Below the pieces are notes generated by a model that did not search any database, was not told the origin of the DNA, and saw nothing but the letters and a program-made list of their open reading frames with translations. A stretch of DNA of 64,000 nucleotides from Gymnothorax reevesii (Eukaryota > Chordata > Actinopteri > Anguilliformes > Muraenidae): assembly GCA_029721435.1 (NCBI GenBank), contig CM056578.1, positions 15,574,411 to 15,638,410 on the forward strand, read 5' to 3'. Within the stretch, counting starts at the first letter, position 1, and each line of letters opens with the position of its first letter. Positions 23,546 to 33,727 of this stretch are shown one piece after another. A program made the translations under genes and the position numbers.

Positions 23546-24550
23546 CCTTGATGGAGCTGATTTGGCTGCGCAAGGGGGCTTCACTATATTAGGCAAGTTC
23601 TTTCTGTAAATTGTTCATCCAATATGGATGAAAGCAGCATCAAAGTAAAGCTGACAGTGAACAGTTCAATCTCATTGTCAATGAATTTTTCACAATCAAA
23701 TTGCTTGAGCACAGAGCCAAAATAAATAAACGCGTTATGTCCAATTAAATATTTAAAACATACAGTATTGCCTGCCTCCTTGAGGGAACATCCTAGTCCC
23801 TTTTCAGAAGATGTCCAATCCGACCTGAACAGGCCCCAGCTGGGCGTAGGGTACTGTTATTGCTCAGCTTTAGTGCACCAATTTTCAGTGTCTTTACAAA
23901 ATACTTTAAGTTTGGGTTTAGTTAACTCTGAAAAACACAAGTGGTACATTCTTTCTTGTCATAACATTCAATATGATTTTGTGCTCGTAATTCCCCTTAA
24001 TTCATGTAGCAATTTATTTTCCTATTAGAAATCATCTTTCAAGGAACGTCACCATAAAAACAGCTATTACATCATATGCTGCCAGTACCAGAGGCTTGCA
24101 TAGCGTGGCTTTCCTGTTCATCATACAGCTACAGAGACATATTGGCACTGTGCTTATACATTAAGGACGGGCACATGAATCATGGAGGTTTTTTGTTTTT
24201 TCCCTTTCCCCATGTCGCAAAATCAGCTTTAGCTATGACGAATCAGCAGCACTTGTCCAAAAGTGCAACGTTCTGCAGCACGTGTCACCCACTCATATCA
24301 GGGTAGTCTCATGCTGAACTTCTATTGGTTTACCTTTTGTCAAGAGGCGAGCCTTGGTGAATCCTATCTTGGGAACTTACCGTAGCGCACTGTTGGTCGA
24401 GACAATCCCATAACAGATGAAACTGGTATTTGCCGTTCCCAACAGATTGCACGGACAAGCTTACATGTGATGCTGACGAGTGAACGGATACCCTAACACT
24501 AAGCTTAGCTACTCAGGCTTGAAAATTTATTCCCTTGCTTTAGAACGCAC
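23546..24550. other. Intergenic, no gene seen
   Basis: AT-rich, without recognisable coding or repeat structure. Confidence 0.45.
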
Positions 24551-24647
24551 GGTCATGCCCGAAATTATTCATACCCCAACCAGTTTTTGGGTTTTTTCCA
24601 AGATATTTTTTGACAAATCAAATTTATTCTTGCACAAATTACACAAT

Positions 24648-24955
24648 GGGTGCATCTCAAAGCATGGGCTGCATCCTTCCAAGGCTGCATTTTTAGGGGT
24701 TGTCTCTTACTTCCATCTGCCAAATTGACACTAAGGGTAAGGGATAAGGTTAAATTTAGGGTTAGGTGTAGAGTTAGGTTTAAGGTTGGGGGTTAGTTTT
24801 ACGGCTAAGGTTAGGGAAACCAGTGACGACTCGCTTAACTCAAAGCTTTTTAACGGAGATGAAATGACGTCATGCCAGTTTGGCAGATGGAATTAAATGA
24901 CGACCCCTAAAAATGCAGCCTTCAAAGGATGCAGCCTAGGCTTTGAGATGCACCC
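24648..24955. mobile_element. MITE A of a tandem pair
   Basis: Starts gggtgcatctcaaagcatgg and ends in the complementary ...ctttgagatgcaccc; 308 bases. Contains telomere-like words (ctaagggtaaggg, tttagggttagg). It is flanked by AAT on both sides (24645-24647 and 24956-24958), consistent with a 3-base target duplication. Confidence 0.8.
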
Positions 24956-24958
24956 AAT

Positions 24959-25244
24959 GGGTGCATCTCAAACCGTAGGCTGCAGCCTTTGAAGGCTGTA
25001 ATTTTAGGGTTTGTCACGTAGTTCCATCTGCCAAACTGATCTCATCTCCGTGAAACGGCTTTGGTTTTAGAGAGCTGTCACTGGTTTCCCTAACCTTAAC
25101 CTTAACTATAACCCTTAACTCAAAACCTAACCCTAAATTGAACCTTGTCCCTTACCCTAAATATCAGATTAGTGGATGGTAGTTAGTGATGACCCCTAAA
25201 AATGCAGCCTTCGAAGGATGCCGCCTAGGCTTTGAGAAACGGCC
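24959..25244. mobile_element. MITE B of a tandem pair
   Basis: Starts gggtgcatctcaaaccgtag and ends in a decayed ...ctttgagaaacggcc; 286 bases. It has CCCTAACC-type words, so its interior is inverted relative to copy A. It shares the AAT at 24956-24958 with copy A and is followed by AGT (25245-25247). The sister Tc1 copy shows that the unoccupied site reads ..acacAGTaagt.., so AGT/AAT is the 3-base duplicated target. A 3-base target suggests PIF/Harbinger-type mobilisation (inference). Confidence 0.78.
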
Positions 25245-25369
25245 AGTAAGTTGACATAAAGCTGTAAGAAGTATAGGAAACAATTTTTTCGAGAAATACA
25301 ATACTTTTTGGTATTTTATTTGACAGATTTACAAAATATGCCGTGTCCAAAATTATTCATACCCTTTTC

Positions 25370-25893
25370 TCAGTAATTGATGGCAAAGCCTTTATTCACA
25401 ATTACCGCCTCCAAACGCTTCCTGGGGTTGATCACAAGGTTTCTACACATCTCCATGGGGATTTTTGTCCACTCCTCTTTGGAAAACTTCTCCAGATCTG
25501 TAAGGTTTGAGGGTTTCCTTGCCATGACCTTGGTCTTCACTTCCCTCCACAGATTCTCGATAGGATTGAGGTCAGGGCTTTGGCTTGGACACTCCAAAAC
25601 TTTCACTTTGTTGGCCACTAACCATTTCATGATGGATTTTGCCATGTGTTTAGGATCATTATCCTGTTGGAAAATCCATTCCTGCCCAAGACCAAGTTTT
25701 TTTCGGCGGATTGCTTGATGTTTTTACTGAGGATCTGGATATACTGGTCCTGTTGCATAATGCCATTAACATTAACAAGGTTTTCAGGCCCATTTGAAGA
25801 AAAGCAACCCCATAGCATGATACTCCTGCCACCATGTTTGACCGTTGGGGCTGTGTTTTTCAGGTTGAACACTTCAACTTGACAGCTGGGCAT
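25370..25893 (-). pseudogene. Tc1 transposase catalytic-domain relic
   Basis: On the minus strand the glycine-rich VKHGGRSIMLWGCFSSNG block is followed by [15 protein letters not shown]. After a frameshift in the A7 run near 25697 come [18 protein letters not shown] (second Asp) and [14 protein letters not shown] preceded by [10 protein letters not shown] (catalytic Glu). It ends at a stop near 25370. The first Asp and both DNA-binding subdomains are missing. It is the same family as 22077-22350. Confidence 0.88.
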
Positions 25894-25895
25894 AG

Positions 25896-28484
25896 GACAT
25901 GTGGACTCTCTTCTGAATATTATTTTTTATTTATGTAGCCCATGACAGAAAACTGTGGGGGAAAAGATTTGTTGAATTGTAAACTATAAAGTTCAATAAA
26001 AAAGCTTATTTGCATGGGTATGATTTATGTAAAGGAGAAATATAAAAATTGCACAGTATAGATAAGCTGTGCCCACCCAAAAATTTGGCTTGCACAACGC
26101 CCCTGCAGAGGCAGCTTAATGGTTTCAAATGAAGCAAAAACCTGATCCAGGAGCAAACTTGCTCATTTTGAATATGCGTTTCAATGCATAATATTCTGAT
26201 GCTGCTGATGTCACAACCATTTTAGGTCTAAAACACAGAATATTCATGATGAAAAATGTTCAAGACAAATCACCTCTTCACGCGGTGTTTTGTTTTGCAG
26301 GGGTTTGTAGATTCGAGTTAGCATTGGTCAAATTTCCCGAGACTCCACAAGGGATACAGTAAGTATCATTTATTTTATTTCTTATTAAGTGTCTCATTAA
26401 TGGTCAGTTTAGCCACTGCAGAATAAACACTGTTATCCATAGACCGTAAAATAACAATTAATTTAACCGGTAGCAGTGGTACCAGTTCTTTTTGCAGTAA
26501 TATAACGGGACACCATAAATTAAATCTAACTGCAAAATTATGGATAACTGGAACCCAAATTTAACCTAAATCAAAGTTAACCCTTGTTTTGTCATTTGGG
26601 GGAAAAAAATTGCAGAGGGGTGCTGGGCAGGTCATGGCAGGGATATTTCACCCGCTGTTCTTACTTCCAATGCATGCCAGGCGCAAAAAAAATGCTTGTA
26701 TGGGTAAACAATAAATTTCAGACAAATGCATGTGGGTGTACGCAACATTGCATTTACTGCGATTATGCACCTGCAATGTACTGTAAAATTATGGCCATTT
26801 ACTACAGCTTTTTCAGCATAAGAATAGAATACAACATCCCTTATAGGAGACAAAGATTACATGCCAGGTTTAAAGAGAACAATTCAGTTTTCTTTTTTCC
26901 AGAAACGGTAATGTCATACAGTAGTATGCTGTACTATAGTTCTGTTATTGCTATTCAAGGGACTATGGCAGCATCAACTTGGTGGCTGGCCCTGGGCTGT
27001 GCAAAGCCATTCGTCCGATTCATCAGTCTTAGCTGCATGAATGGGTGCAAACCATTTTATGAGACCCACGGTTAATTTGTGCCATCATCCAATTTCGTAG
27101 AAAGCTTGTGCAGGAAAATATATTCTCATAAAATAACTGGGAGAAATAAAATCTGACACTAGCTTAGCGTTTACACTTGTCAGTGGAGTAAGATCAAATG
27201 CATTAAAGGATGGAATTGTTCCCCTTTGAGTCAGTCACAATATATCGCACACAGGCTCCAATTCCTGAAAGGCTAACCATGTAAATACTCACAAATTAAG
27301 GCTGACAGCTAACTCTCACCTCGCACTCAGTGTCTTATTTCAAGCCCGTAGAGCTGGAGTGTGGAGTGAAAACAATACGTGTTCCAAAAAATATGACTGC
27401 ACAGTACATGGGAGGATACATTTTATATGGTTCAGTAGCTGTTGCTAATCAAATCCAACCCATTATGTAATATTGATTACAAGGAGGCTTATCTGACCAG
27501 TGGCCCAATTAGTCAGTGAAGTGAGTAAAATTTTATTTGTATAGCGCCCTTCACAGTACGAGTACACAGAGTGCTTCACAGTAAAAACATATACAGCAAT
27601 ACAATACGATGACCGTCATCATCATCATTATCATCAGCAACAAATCATCAATAGCAGCATCCATAACATTGCCATAGCTTTGTGAGAAAGCAGTGAGGCA
27701 TAAAGTGCGAGAGCACAATTTAACAGGCGGAAACCATACGTCTGAGCGAAACAAAACATTCTCAAAATGGAATGAGCCGAGACACATAAACTCAGGCCTA
27801 CGCCAAGAAGGCTTGTCAAAAAAGATCCACCTGTACATCCACCTGTACATTTTGACGAGCTCAAAAGAACTATTTGATTTCACCGTCTCACTTTTATCTG
27901 TGCAGGAAGTAAAGACTGAGAGAAATATTATTTAGGTCGGAGTTAGGCAGTAAGGACAGTATTTTTCTCTTTTTGGAGCTGGCTGTAATTAATTATCTAG
28001 CTCAATATCTCACGTATTGTCCACATTTCTTGACAAGGACAGCTAGCTAAAGCCTGTCATTGTGACTCTTTATATGAAATGTTCCCTTTGAATTATTCCT
28101 CAAACCAGTGCAGTTACATGTATTGACAGTTCGCTCATTTCAAAAGGATAATTGGCAAAACATAAAACCTGCATTCACATTGTCCCACAAGGACGAGAAT
28201 TTACGTCCACTGATTGAGACCATCTGGATTTACTGTTTATTTAATTTAAAATATCTGCGGCATCAGATGAGTTATGAACAAACTGTTCAAATCTCAGTTT
28301 GAATTTTGTCCTCTCTTTGTAATCTTATTCAGTCTGATAATTTCAGCGGTTGACAGCATAAACACCACAGCTGACATTTAAATGAGAGACGATGATGAGT
28401 CAAGTGAGCATTCACCATCCATCCATCCATCCCTGCACAATGTCATAGGGAGCAGTATTTCCACTGCAGTGATCACAGGTTAAA
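25896..28484. other. Intergenic, with a common fish repeat near 27526-27620
   Basis: The longest open frame here (26584-27075, 163 codons, plus strand) is Cys/Tyr-rich, matches nothing I know and has no splice or promoter context. At 27526-27600, aattttatttgtatagcgccctt..cagagtgcttcacag is a widespread teleost repeat phrase. A (CATC)n run lies at 28415-28432. Confidence 0.45.
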
Positions 28485-28632
28485 AGGAGCAGCCTATATC
28501 CCATTGGTTAAGCTACGTGGCAGGGAATCAGAAAGCTGTTGGTTCAAGCAGTGTAGTGCAGCAAAATAGCGGGGATTGGCCCTTCCTTTGACTAATTAAC
28601 TGTAAGTTGCTTTTGATAAGAGTGCCAGCTCA
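28485..28632 (+). mobile_element. tRNA-derived SINE
   Basis: A box-A-like word (tggttaagctacgtgg, 28505-28520) and a box-B-like word (ggttcaagca, 28541-28550) have tRNA-like spacing. They are followed by the fish SINE tail phrase ctgtaagttgcttttgataa (about 28600-28619) and gagtgccagct. The pol III boxes are decayed. Confidence 0.65.
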
Positions 28633-29091
28633 GCCACACTAATATTACTGGGCACCTGGTTCCCACGTGTTACAATAAATAAAAAATACAGAATATTGAT
28701 TAATTGTAAATTATTGAACTATTAAAAGTGGGAAAAATGTGATACCAAGCCGTAAATACATATTTTCACTAAATTTTGGGCTTTTCCTACAATCCCATGT
28801 CCAGGAAAGTTGGGATGCTGTGTAAAATGCACATCAAAACAGACAGCAATGATTGTAAATCATTTAAACTTCATATTTAATTGAAAATAGTACACAACGA
28901 CAGCATATTGGATGCTAAAACTGAAAAACTGTCTTATAATCATTATTATTATTTTTTAAAAAATATATGCTTATTTTGTATTTGATGCCAGCTACATATT
29001 TACATATTTACCAACTTACATATAAGTTGGTATTGGGCAACAAAAGACTGGAAAAGTTGTATGATGCTAAAATAAATAAATTAATAAATAA

Positions 29092-29197
29092 ACTTGGTGG
29101 AACATCTCACAGTTAATTGGGTTAATTTGCAACAGGTCAATCATATTACTGACCTGTTGCAAATTAACCCAATTAACTGTGAGATGTTCCACCAAGT
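29092..29197. repeat. Perfect 48-base inverted repeat (hairpin) with 10-base loop
   Basis: The left arm 29092-29139 (begins acttggtggaacatctcaca) and right arm 29150-29197 are exact reverse complements by my base-by-base reading; the loop is atcatattac. The left arm fits the normal leader of this transposon family; the right arm is an extra inverted copy of it. Confidence 0.95.
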
Positions 29198-30735
29198 AAA
29201 AAGAGAATCCCAGAGAGCTGAGTCCTTCAGAAGTAAAGATGGTGAGGGCTTCGCCACTCTGTGAGAGACTATGGAAAACAATGTATGATTGATGTTTCAT
29301 AATGCAAAATTGCAAAGAATTTGGGAATTCCCTCATCTACTGTATAAAATACACTGCCCAGCCAAAAAAATAGTCGCACACTCAATTATTTAGTTGGAAC
29401 CCCTGTAGCTTTGATTACAGTGCATATTCGTCTCGTCATTGTTTTTACAACTATATGCAATGCCAGAACATTTATTTTCGGTCAGAAATGCCATAATTTT
29501 TGGCCGAGATCTTGTCTTCTCGACATAATGGTTGAACCACTCTGTGGTCTTTCTTGAGCACATCCCAATAACTTTTAATGTGTTTAAGGTCAGGACTTTA
29601 TGGTGGCAAATTTGTTTGTGAAAATGATTCCTCATACTTGTTTTTGTCATTCATGGTTTTCTTTCCTAAATACAGGCCTGTAACTTGCCTGTTCTGAAAT
29701 ACTGTAACATCTTTTCCACTATCAAGGGATGTGTCTTCCGACATGATTTTTTAAGAACTGAGTAGCGACGCGCTTCATCAGTCAGGGTAAAAAAGATTAT
29801 TGCCAGCTGAAACATATTAATAACCGCAATAATGATCCAATTATAGAATTTGTTCATTTATTTCCAAATGGTGACTTTTTTTTGGCCAGGCAGTGTATCA
29901 TCAAAAGATTTGCAGAATCCGGGTAAATCTCTGTACGCAAGGGAAAAGGCTGAAAACCAATACTGAACAGCCGTGATCTTCAGGCCCTCTGGCAGTATAG
30001 CATTAAAACAGACAGGATCCGGCAGTGGAAAACATGTCCAGGGCTTTCAGAGAACATAGTTCTGCATTCACGAATGCTATTTAAAACTCTACCATGTAAA
30101 GATAAAACTAAATATAAACAAGATCCAGAAACGCCACCGCCTACTATAGGCCCAAGCTCATTTAAGATGGACTGAGGGAAAGTAGAAAACTGTCTGATCA
30201 GTCAAAATGTGAATCCTTTTTGGGAATTATAGACAATGCGTCTTCTGAGCTAAAAAGTGAGGGCTGTTTGGTTTGTTATCAGAACTCAATACAAACGCCA
30301 GCATCCATAACATGCGGGGGAGGTTTATAGTACATGACATGGCTAACTTGGACATGTGCAAAGACACCACTAATGTTGGATGATACATACAGGTTTTGCA
30401 GCAACAAACACTGCCATTAAGGGCAGCATTTGTTTATTTTCGCAAGACAATGCCAGACACCAAAATCTGAATGTATTACAATAACATGGGTCCATAGTAA
30501 AAGAATCTGGGTGCTAAACTGGCCTGCCGGTCACCCCCTGAAAATATTTGGCGCATCATGAAACAAAAATATGACAAAGGAGGCCACAAGATGTTGAGCA
30601 GCTGAAATCTCAGCATCAAGCAAGAGAAGTAAGAGTGGGAAAACATTTTGCTTTCAAAACCACAGCTGTTGGTCTCCTCAGTTCCCAAACACTTTTTGAA
30701 TATTGTTAGAATAAGAAGTGATGCAACACAGTGGT
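29198..30735 (+). pseudogene. Degenerate Tc1-like transposase interrupted by a MITE
   Basis: The plus strand preserves block order but not an open frame. DNA-binding-region words (agagctgagtccttcagaagtaaagatgg..cactctgtgagagac) come first. After the nested element, aatccgggtaaatctctgtacg follows. Around 30437-30450, ttttcgcaagacaatgcc reads the FQQDNA second-Asp motif, and around 30540-30555 gaaaatatttggcgcatcatg reads ENIWRIM after the third catalytic residue. It ends ..gtgatgcaacacagtggtaa (GDATQW stop). Multiple stops and indels make it dead. Confidence 0.75.
29352..29895 (-). mobile_element. Tc1-derived MITE (copy 2 of 3), complete, nested
   Basis: 544 bases, starting CACTGCCCAGCCAAAAAAAT and ending ..TTTTTTTTGGCCAGGCAGTG. 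TA duplications lie at 29350-29351 and 29896-29897. It interrupts the surrounding transposase between ..tctactgtataaaa and tcatcaaaagattt. On the minus strand it keeps a relic of the third-catalytic-residue block (PP*SPDLKHIKSYWDVLKKD, Glu changed to Lys), so it is an internally deleted Tc1 element rather than an unrelated MITE. Confidence 0.88.
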
Positions 30736-30944
30736 AAACATGCCCCTAACTGTTTTTTTTTTTTTTTTGCATCAAATTCAAAATGAGCAGATATTCTTCA
30801 TTAAATTTCTGTTTCAACATCTTGTATGTTGTCATGGCATCATTTGCAATTAAATATGGAGTTTAAATGATTTGCACATCATTACACTCTGTTATTATTT
30901 ACCTTGTACATGGCACCCCAACTTTTTTTGGAAACAAGGTTCAA

Positions 30945-32054
30945 TACTAAAAAAATGAGTCATTTTTTATGTAAGGAGTAGTGTAGGTCCTGGCTAGTAT
31001 TTCATCAGTATATTTATTCTCTGGGAATCGCATCACTGCATTAAAATTAGTTTTTAAGCTGGATGTGTTACCAGAAGGCTCCAAGGAAGCATTTTCATAT
31101 TGTTAGTTTAGAAAAAAACTTATGTAAGAAGCATCACATCAAATGCCAAAACTTTCACAGGATACTTAAAAAGAGTGTATATAAGCGCTTAAACTGAAAT
31201 TGCATCCCCGCCATCCTCACCCAGTATGACTCCAAAAATATACAAATTACAGAAACACACTGATAAATATTTAATTCCTCCTGAGAGAAAAGAGCTGCTT
31301 TAAAACCAAGAGCAATCCTGTGATTCAGGTCTGTAAAAGGCAGTATTATTTATGAGTCAGCATTTTGGAACCCAGCAATTACATGCTGTTCTACCCTAAG
31401 GTGCTTTTTAACTGCCGGATCTTGTGAGTGGGTAAGAGCCTCACAGAGGCACTGGTAACAGCAGAAGTCACTGGTAAAAATGCACTGGAAAAAATTCACT
31501 GCTTTAAATGGACTTTTAGTCCTGTAATGAGACTTAAAATCGTTTGGTTTCTCTAAATGTGATAATACCCACTTGAATTGTTACATTTTCCTGACATGAA
31601 AATCTTCATACCCGGTAGATAAATGACCTGGGCTCTGGAGGACAAGTTCTCTTCTTTTCTGAAGTCTTTGCTTCAAACCTGAAGGCCAAAAGGTTTCCTG
31701 TGTTGCTTATTATGTGGCATCTCTTAATGAAAGCTCTGCCTTAGACAGCTGGTTAGTATTGAACATGTGATGAATTAGAGCCCATTGTCAGCAAGACTGT
31801 TCTCCATAACTGCAAATCACATGGCTGTGTAGGACACGTCAGGCTTTATGGGGCTTCACTGGCAGTGACCTTGAGTCTGTATACCCTGTTACACAGAGGC
31901 AATATGTCTTCATTACTGTCTCAAAATGTACAAGTGACCAATCAGAACTAGGCAGTGATTTTCTCCTTTTCATTGGCAGACCGGTATGAATGAGGCGGCG
32001 GTTGATGTTGTTAGTTGTAACTGCCTAAAACCCTGAGCTGAGCCAAAATGCTAC
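30945..32054. other. Intergenic, no gene seen
   Basis: Unique-looking sequence with no recognised element; frames are short. Confidence 0.5.
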
Positions 32055-32056
32055 AT

Positions 32057-32108
<52 letters not shown>
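32055..32108. repeat. A-run and (TA)n microsatellite
   Basis: A run of A is followed by (TA)n that ends at the insertion point of the next transposon; the array resumes briefly at 33719-33727. Confidence 0.95.
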
Positions 32109-32111
<3 letters not shown>

Positions 32112-33718
32112 TGGTGCTCGTAAGTTTGTGAACCCTTTAAACTTTTCTATATTTCTGCATAAATATGACCTAAAACATCATCAGATTTTCACACAAGTCC
32201 TAAAAGTAGATAAATAAAACCTAGTTAAACAAATGAGACAAAAATATTATACTTGGTCATTTATTTATTGGGGAAAATGATCCAATAATACATATCTGGT
32301 AGGGGCAAAAGTATGTGAACCTCTAGGATTAGTGATTCATTTGAAGGTGAAATTAGAGTCAGGTGTTTTCAATCAATGGGATGACAATCAGGTGTGAGTG
32401 GGCACTCTGTTTTATTTAAAGATCAGGGATCTATCAAAGTCTGACCTTCACAACACACGTTTGTGGAAGTGTATCATGGCACGAACGAAGGAGAGTTCTG
32501 AGGACCTCAGAAAAAGCGTTGTTGATGCTCATCAGGCTGGAAAAGGTTACAAAACCATCTCTAAAGAGTTTGGACTCCACCAGGCCACAGTCAGACAGAT
32601 TGTGTACAAATGGAAGAAATTCAAGACCATCGTTACCCTCCCCAGGAGTGGTCGACCAACAAAGATCACTCCAAGAGCAAGGCGTGTATTAGTCGACGAG
32701 GTCACAAAGAACCCTAGGGTAACTTCTAAGCAACTGACGGCCTCTCTCACGTTGGCTAATGTTAATGTTCATGACTCCACCATCAGCAGAACTCTGAACA
32801 ACAATGGTGTGCATGGCAGGGTTGCAAGGAGAAAGCCACTGCTCTCTAAAAGGAACATTGCTGCTTGTCTGCAGTTTGCTAAAGATCACGCGAACAAACC
32901 AGAGGGCTATTGGAAAAATATTTTGTGGACAGATGAGACCAAAATAGAACTTTATGGTTTAAATGAGAAGCATTATGTTTGGAGAAAAGAAAACACTGCA
33001 ATCCAGCATAAGAACCTTATCCCATCTGTGAAACATGGTGGTGGTAGTATCATGGTTTGGGCCCGTTTTGCTGCATCTGAGCCAGGACAGCTTGCCATCA
33101 TTGATGGAACAATGAATTCTGAATTATACCAGCGAATTCTACAGGAAAATGTCTGGACATCTGTCCATGAACTGAATCTCAAGAGAAGGTGGGTCATGCA
33201 ACAAGACAGCGACCCTAAGCACACAAGTTGTTCTACCTAAGAATGGTTAAAGAAGAATTCAGTTAATGTTTTGGAATGGCCAAGTCAAAGTCCTGACCCT
33301 AATCCAATTGAAATGTTGTGGAAGGACCTAAAGCGAGCAGGTCATGTGAGGAAACCCACTAACATCCCAGAGCTGAAGCTGTTCTGTATGGAGGAATGGG
33401 CTAAAATTCCTCCAAGCTGTTGTACAAGACTAACCAACAGTTACCGGAAATATTTAGATGCAGTTACTGCTGCACAAGGGGGTTGCACCAGATACTGAAA
33501 GCAAAGGTTCACATACTTTTGCCACTCACAGATATGTAATATTGGATCATTTTCCTTTATAAATAAATGACCGGGTATAATATTTTTGTCTCATTTGTTT
33601 AACTGGGTTCTCTTTATCTGCTTTCAGGACTTGTGTGAAAATCTGATGATGTTTTAGATCATATTTATGGAGAAATCTAGAAAATTCTAAAGGGTTCACA
33701 AACTTTCAAGCGCCACTG
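32109..33718 (+). mobile_element. Sleeping-Beauty-type Tc1 transposon, 1610 bases, nearly intact
   Basis: The left end CAGTGGTGCTCGTAAGTTTG matches the right end (reverse complement CAGTGGCGCTTGAAAGTTTG), flanked by TA at 32107-32108 and 33719-33720 inside a (TA)n array. Terminal inverted repeats of about 215 bases (32109-32325 and 33504-33718) match closely throughout. Each holds two direct repeats of the type aagt(t/a)tgtgaacc: outer near 32122 and 33692, inner near 32309 and 33506, spaced 187 bases on both sides. That is the IR/DR structure. It encloses a full-length transposase frame with one stop. Confidence 0.95.
32476..33498 (+). pseudogene. Tc1/Sleeping-Beauty-type transposase, full length except for one nonsense codon
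   Basis: From the ATG at 32476 (family-typical start MARTKESSEDLRKS; an earlier in-frame ATG at 32398 adds only leader sequence) to the stop ending at 33498 the frame spans 340 codons, the normal Tc1 length. In order: first helix-turn-helix (LRKSVVDAHQAGKGYKTISK), AT-hook-like RSGRPTK near residue 60, second DNA-binding subdomain, and catalytic core with Asp153 (WTDETK), glycine-rich VKHGGGSIMVW near 185-195, Asp244 (MQQDSDPKHT) and Glu279 (NPIEMLW). The Asp244-Glu279 spacing is 34 residues, and the numbers equal those of Sleeping Beauty. Codon 255 is TAA (33238-33240) where the family has Lys, cutting the protein before Glu279. No frameshift is seen. As it stands it could not complete the active site. 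Confidence 0.93.
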
Positions 33719-33727
33719 TATATATAT

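Larger units (their letters stand above)
24551..25895 (-). mobile_element. Tc1-family element, 5'-truncated and split by two MITEs
   Basis: The left terminus (ggtcatgcccgaaattattc) is the reverse complement of the terminus at 22510-22527. Terminal-repeat sequence runs to 24647, is interrupted until 25247, then resumes (aagttgacataaagctgtaag...) to about 25370. The transposase follows on the minus strand. The right-hand end is missing, since homology fades beyond 25895 before the N-terminal half of the gene. Confidence 0.85.
28790..30944 (+). mobile_element. Tc1/mariner-like transposon of about 1.6 kb, enlarged by a nested MITE
   Basis: The left end (caatcccatgtccaggaaag ttggga...) and right end (..ccaactttttttggaaacaaggttc) are inverted repeats of about 100 bases. 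They share gcaaatcatttaaact and atatttaattg in inverted form. TA lies on both sides (28788-28789 and 30945-30946). A decayed transposase follows on the plus strand. A MITE has inserted at 29352-29895, and a perfect hairpin occupies 29092-29197 in the 5' leader. Confidence 0.85.

Noticed and set aside
24700..25150. Interstitial telomere (TTAGGG) array
   Set aside because: Words such as agggttagg are irregular and lie inside two MITEs; there is no regular hexamer array.
26584..27075. 163-codon plus-strand frame
   Set aside because: Cys/Tyr-rich, no recognisable domain, no splice or promoter context; likely chance in AT-rich DNA.
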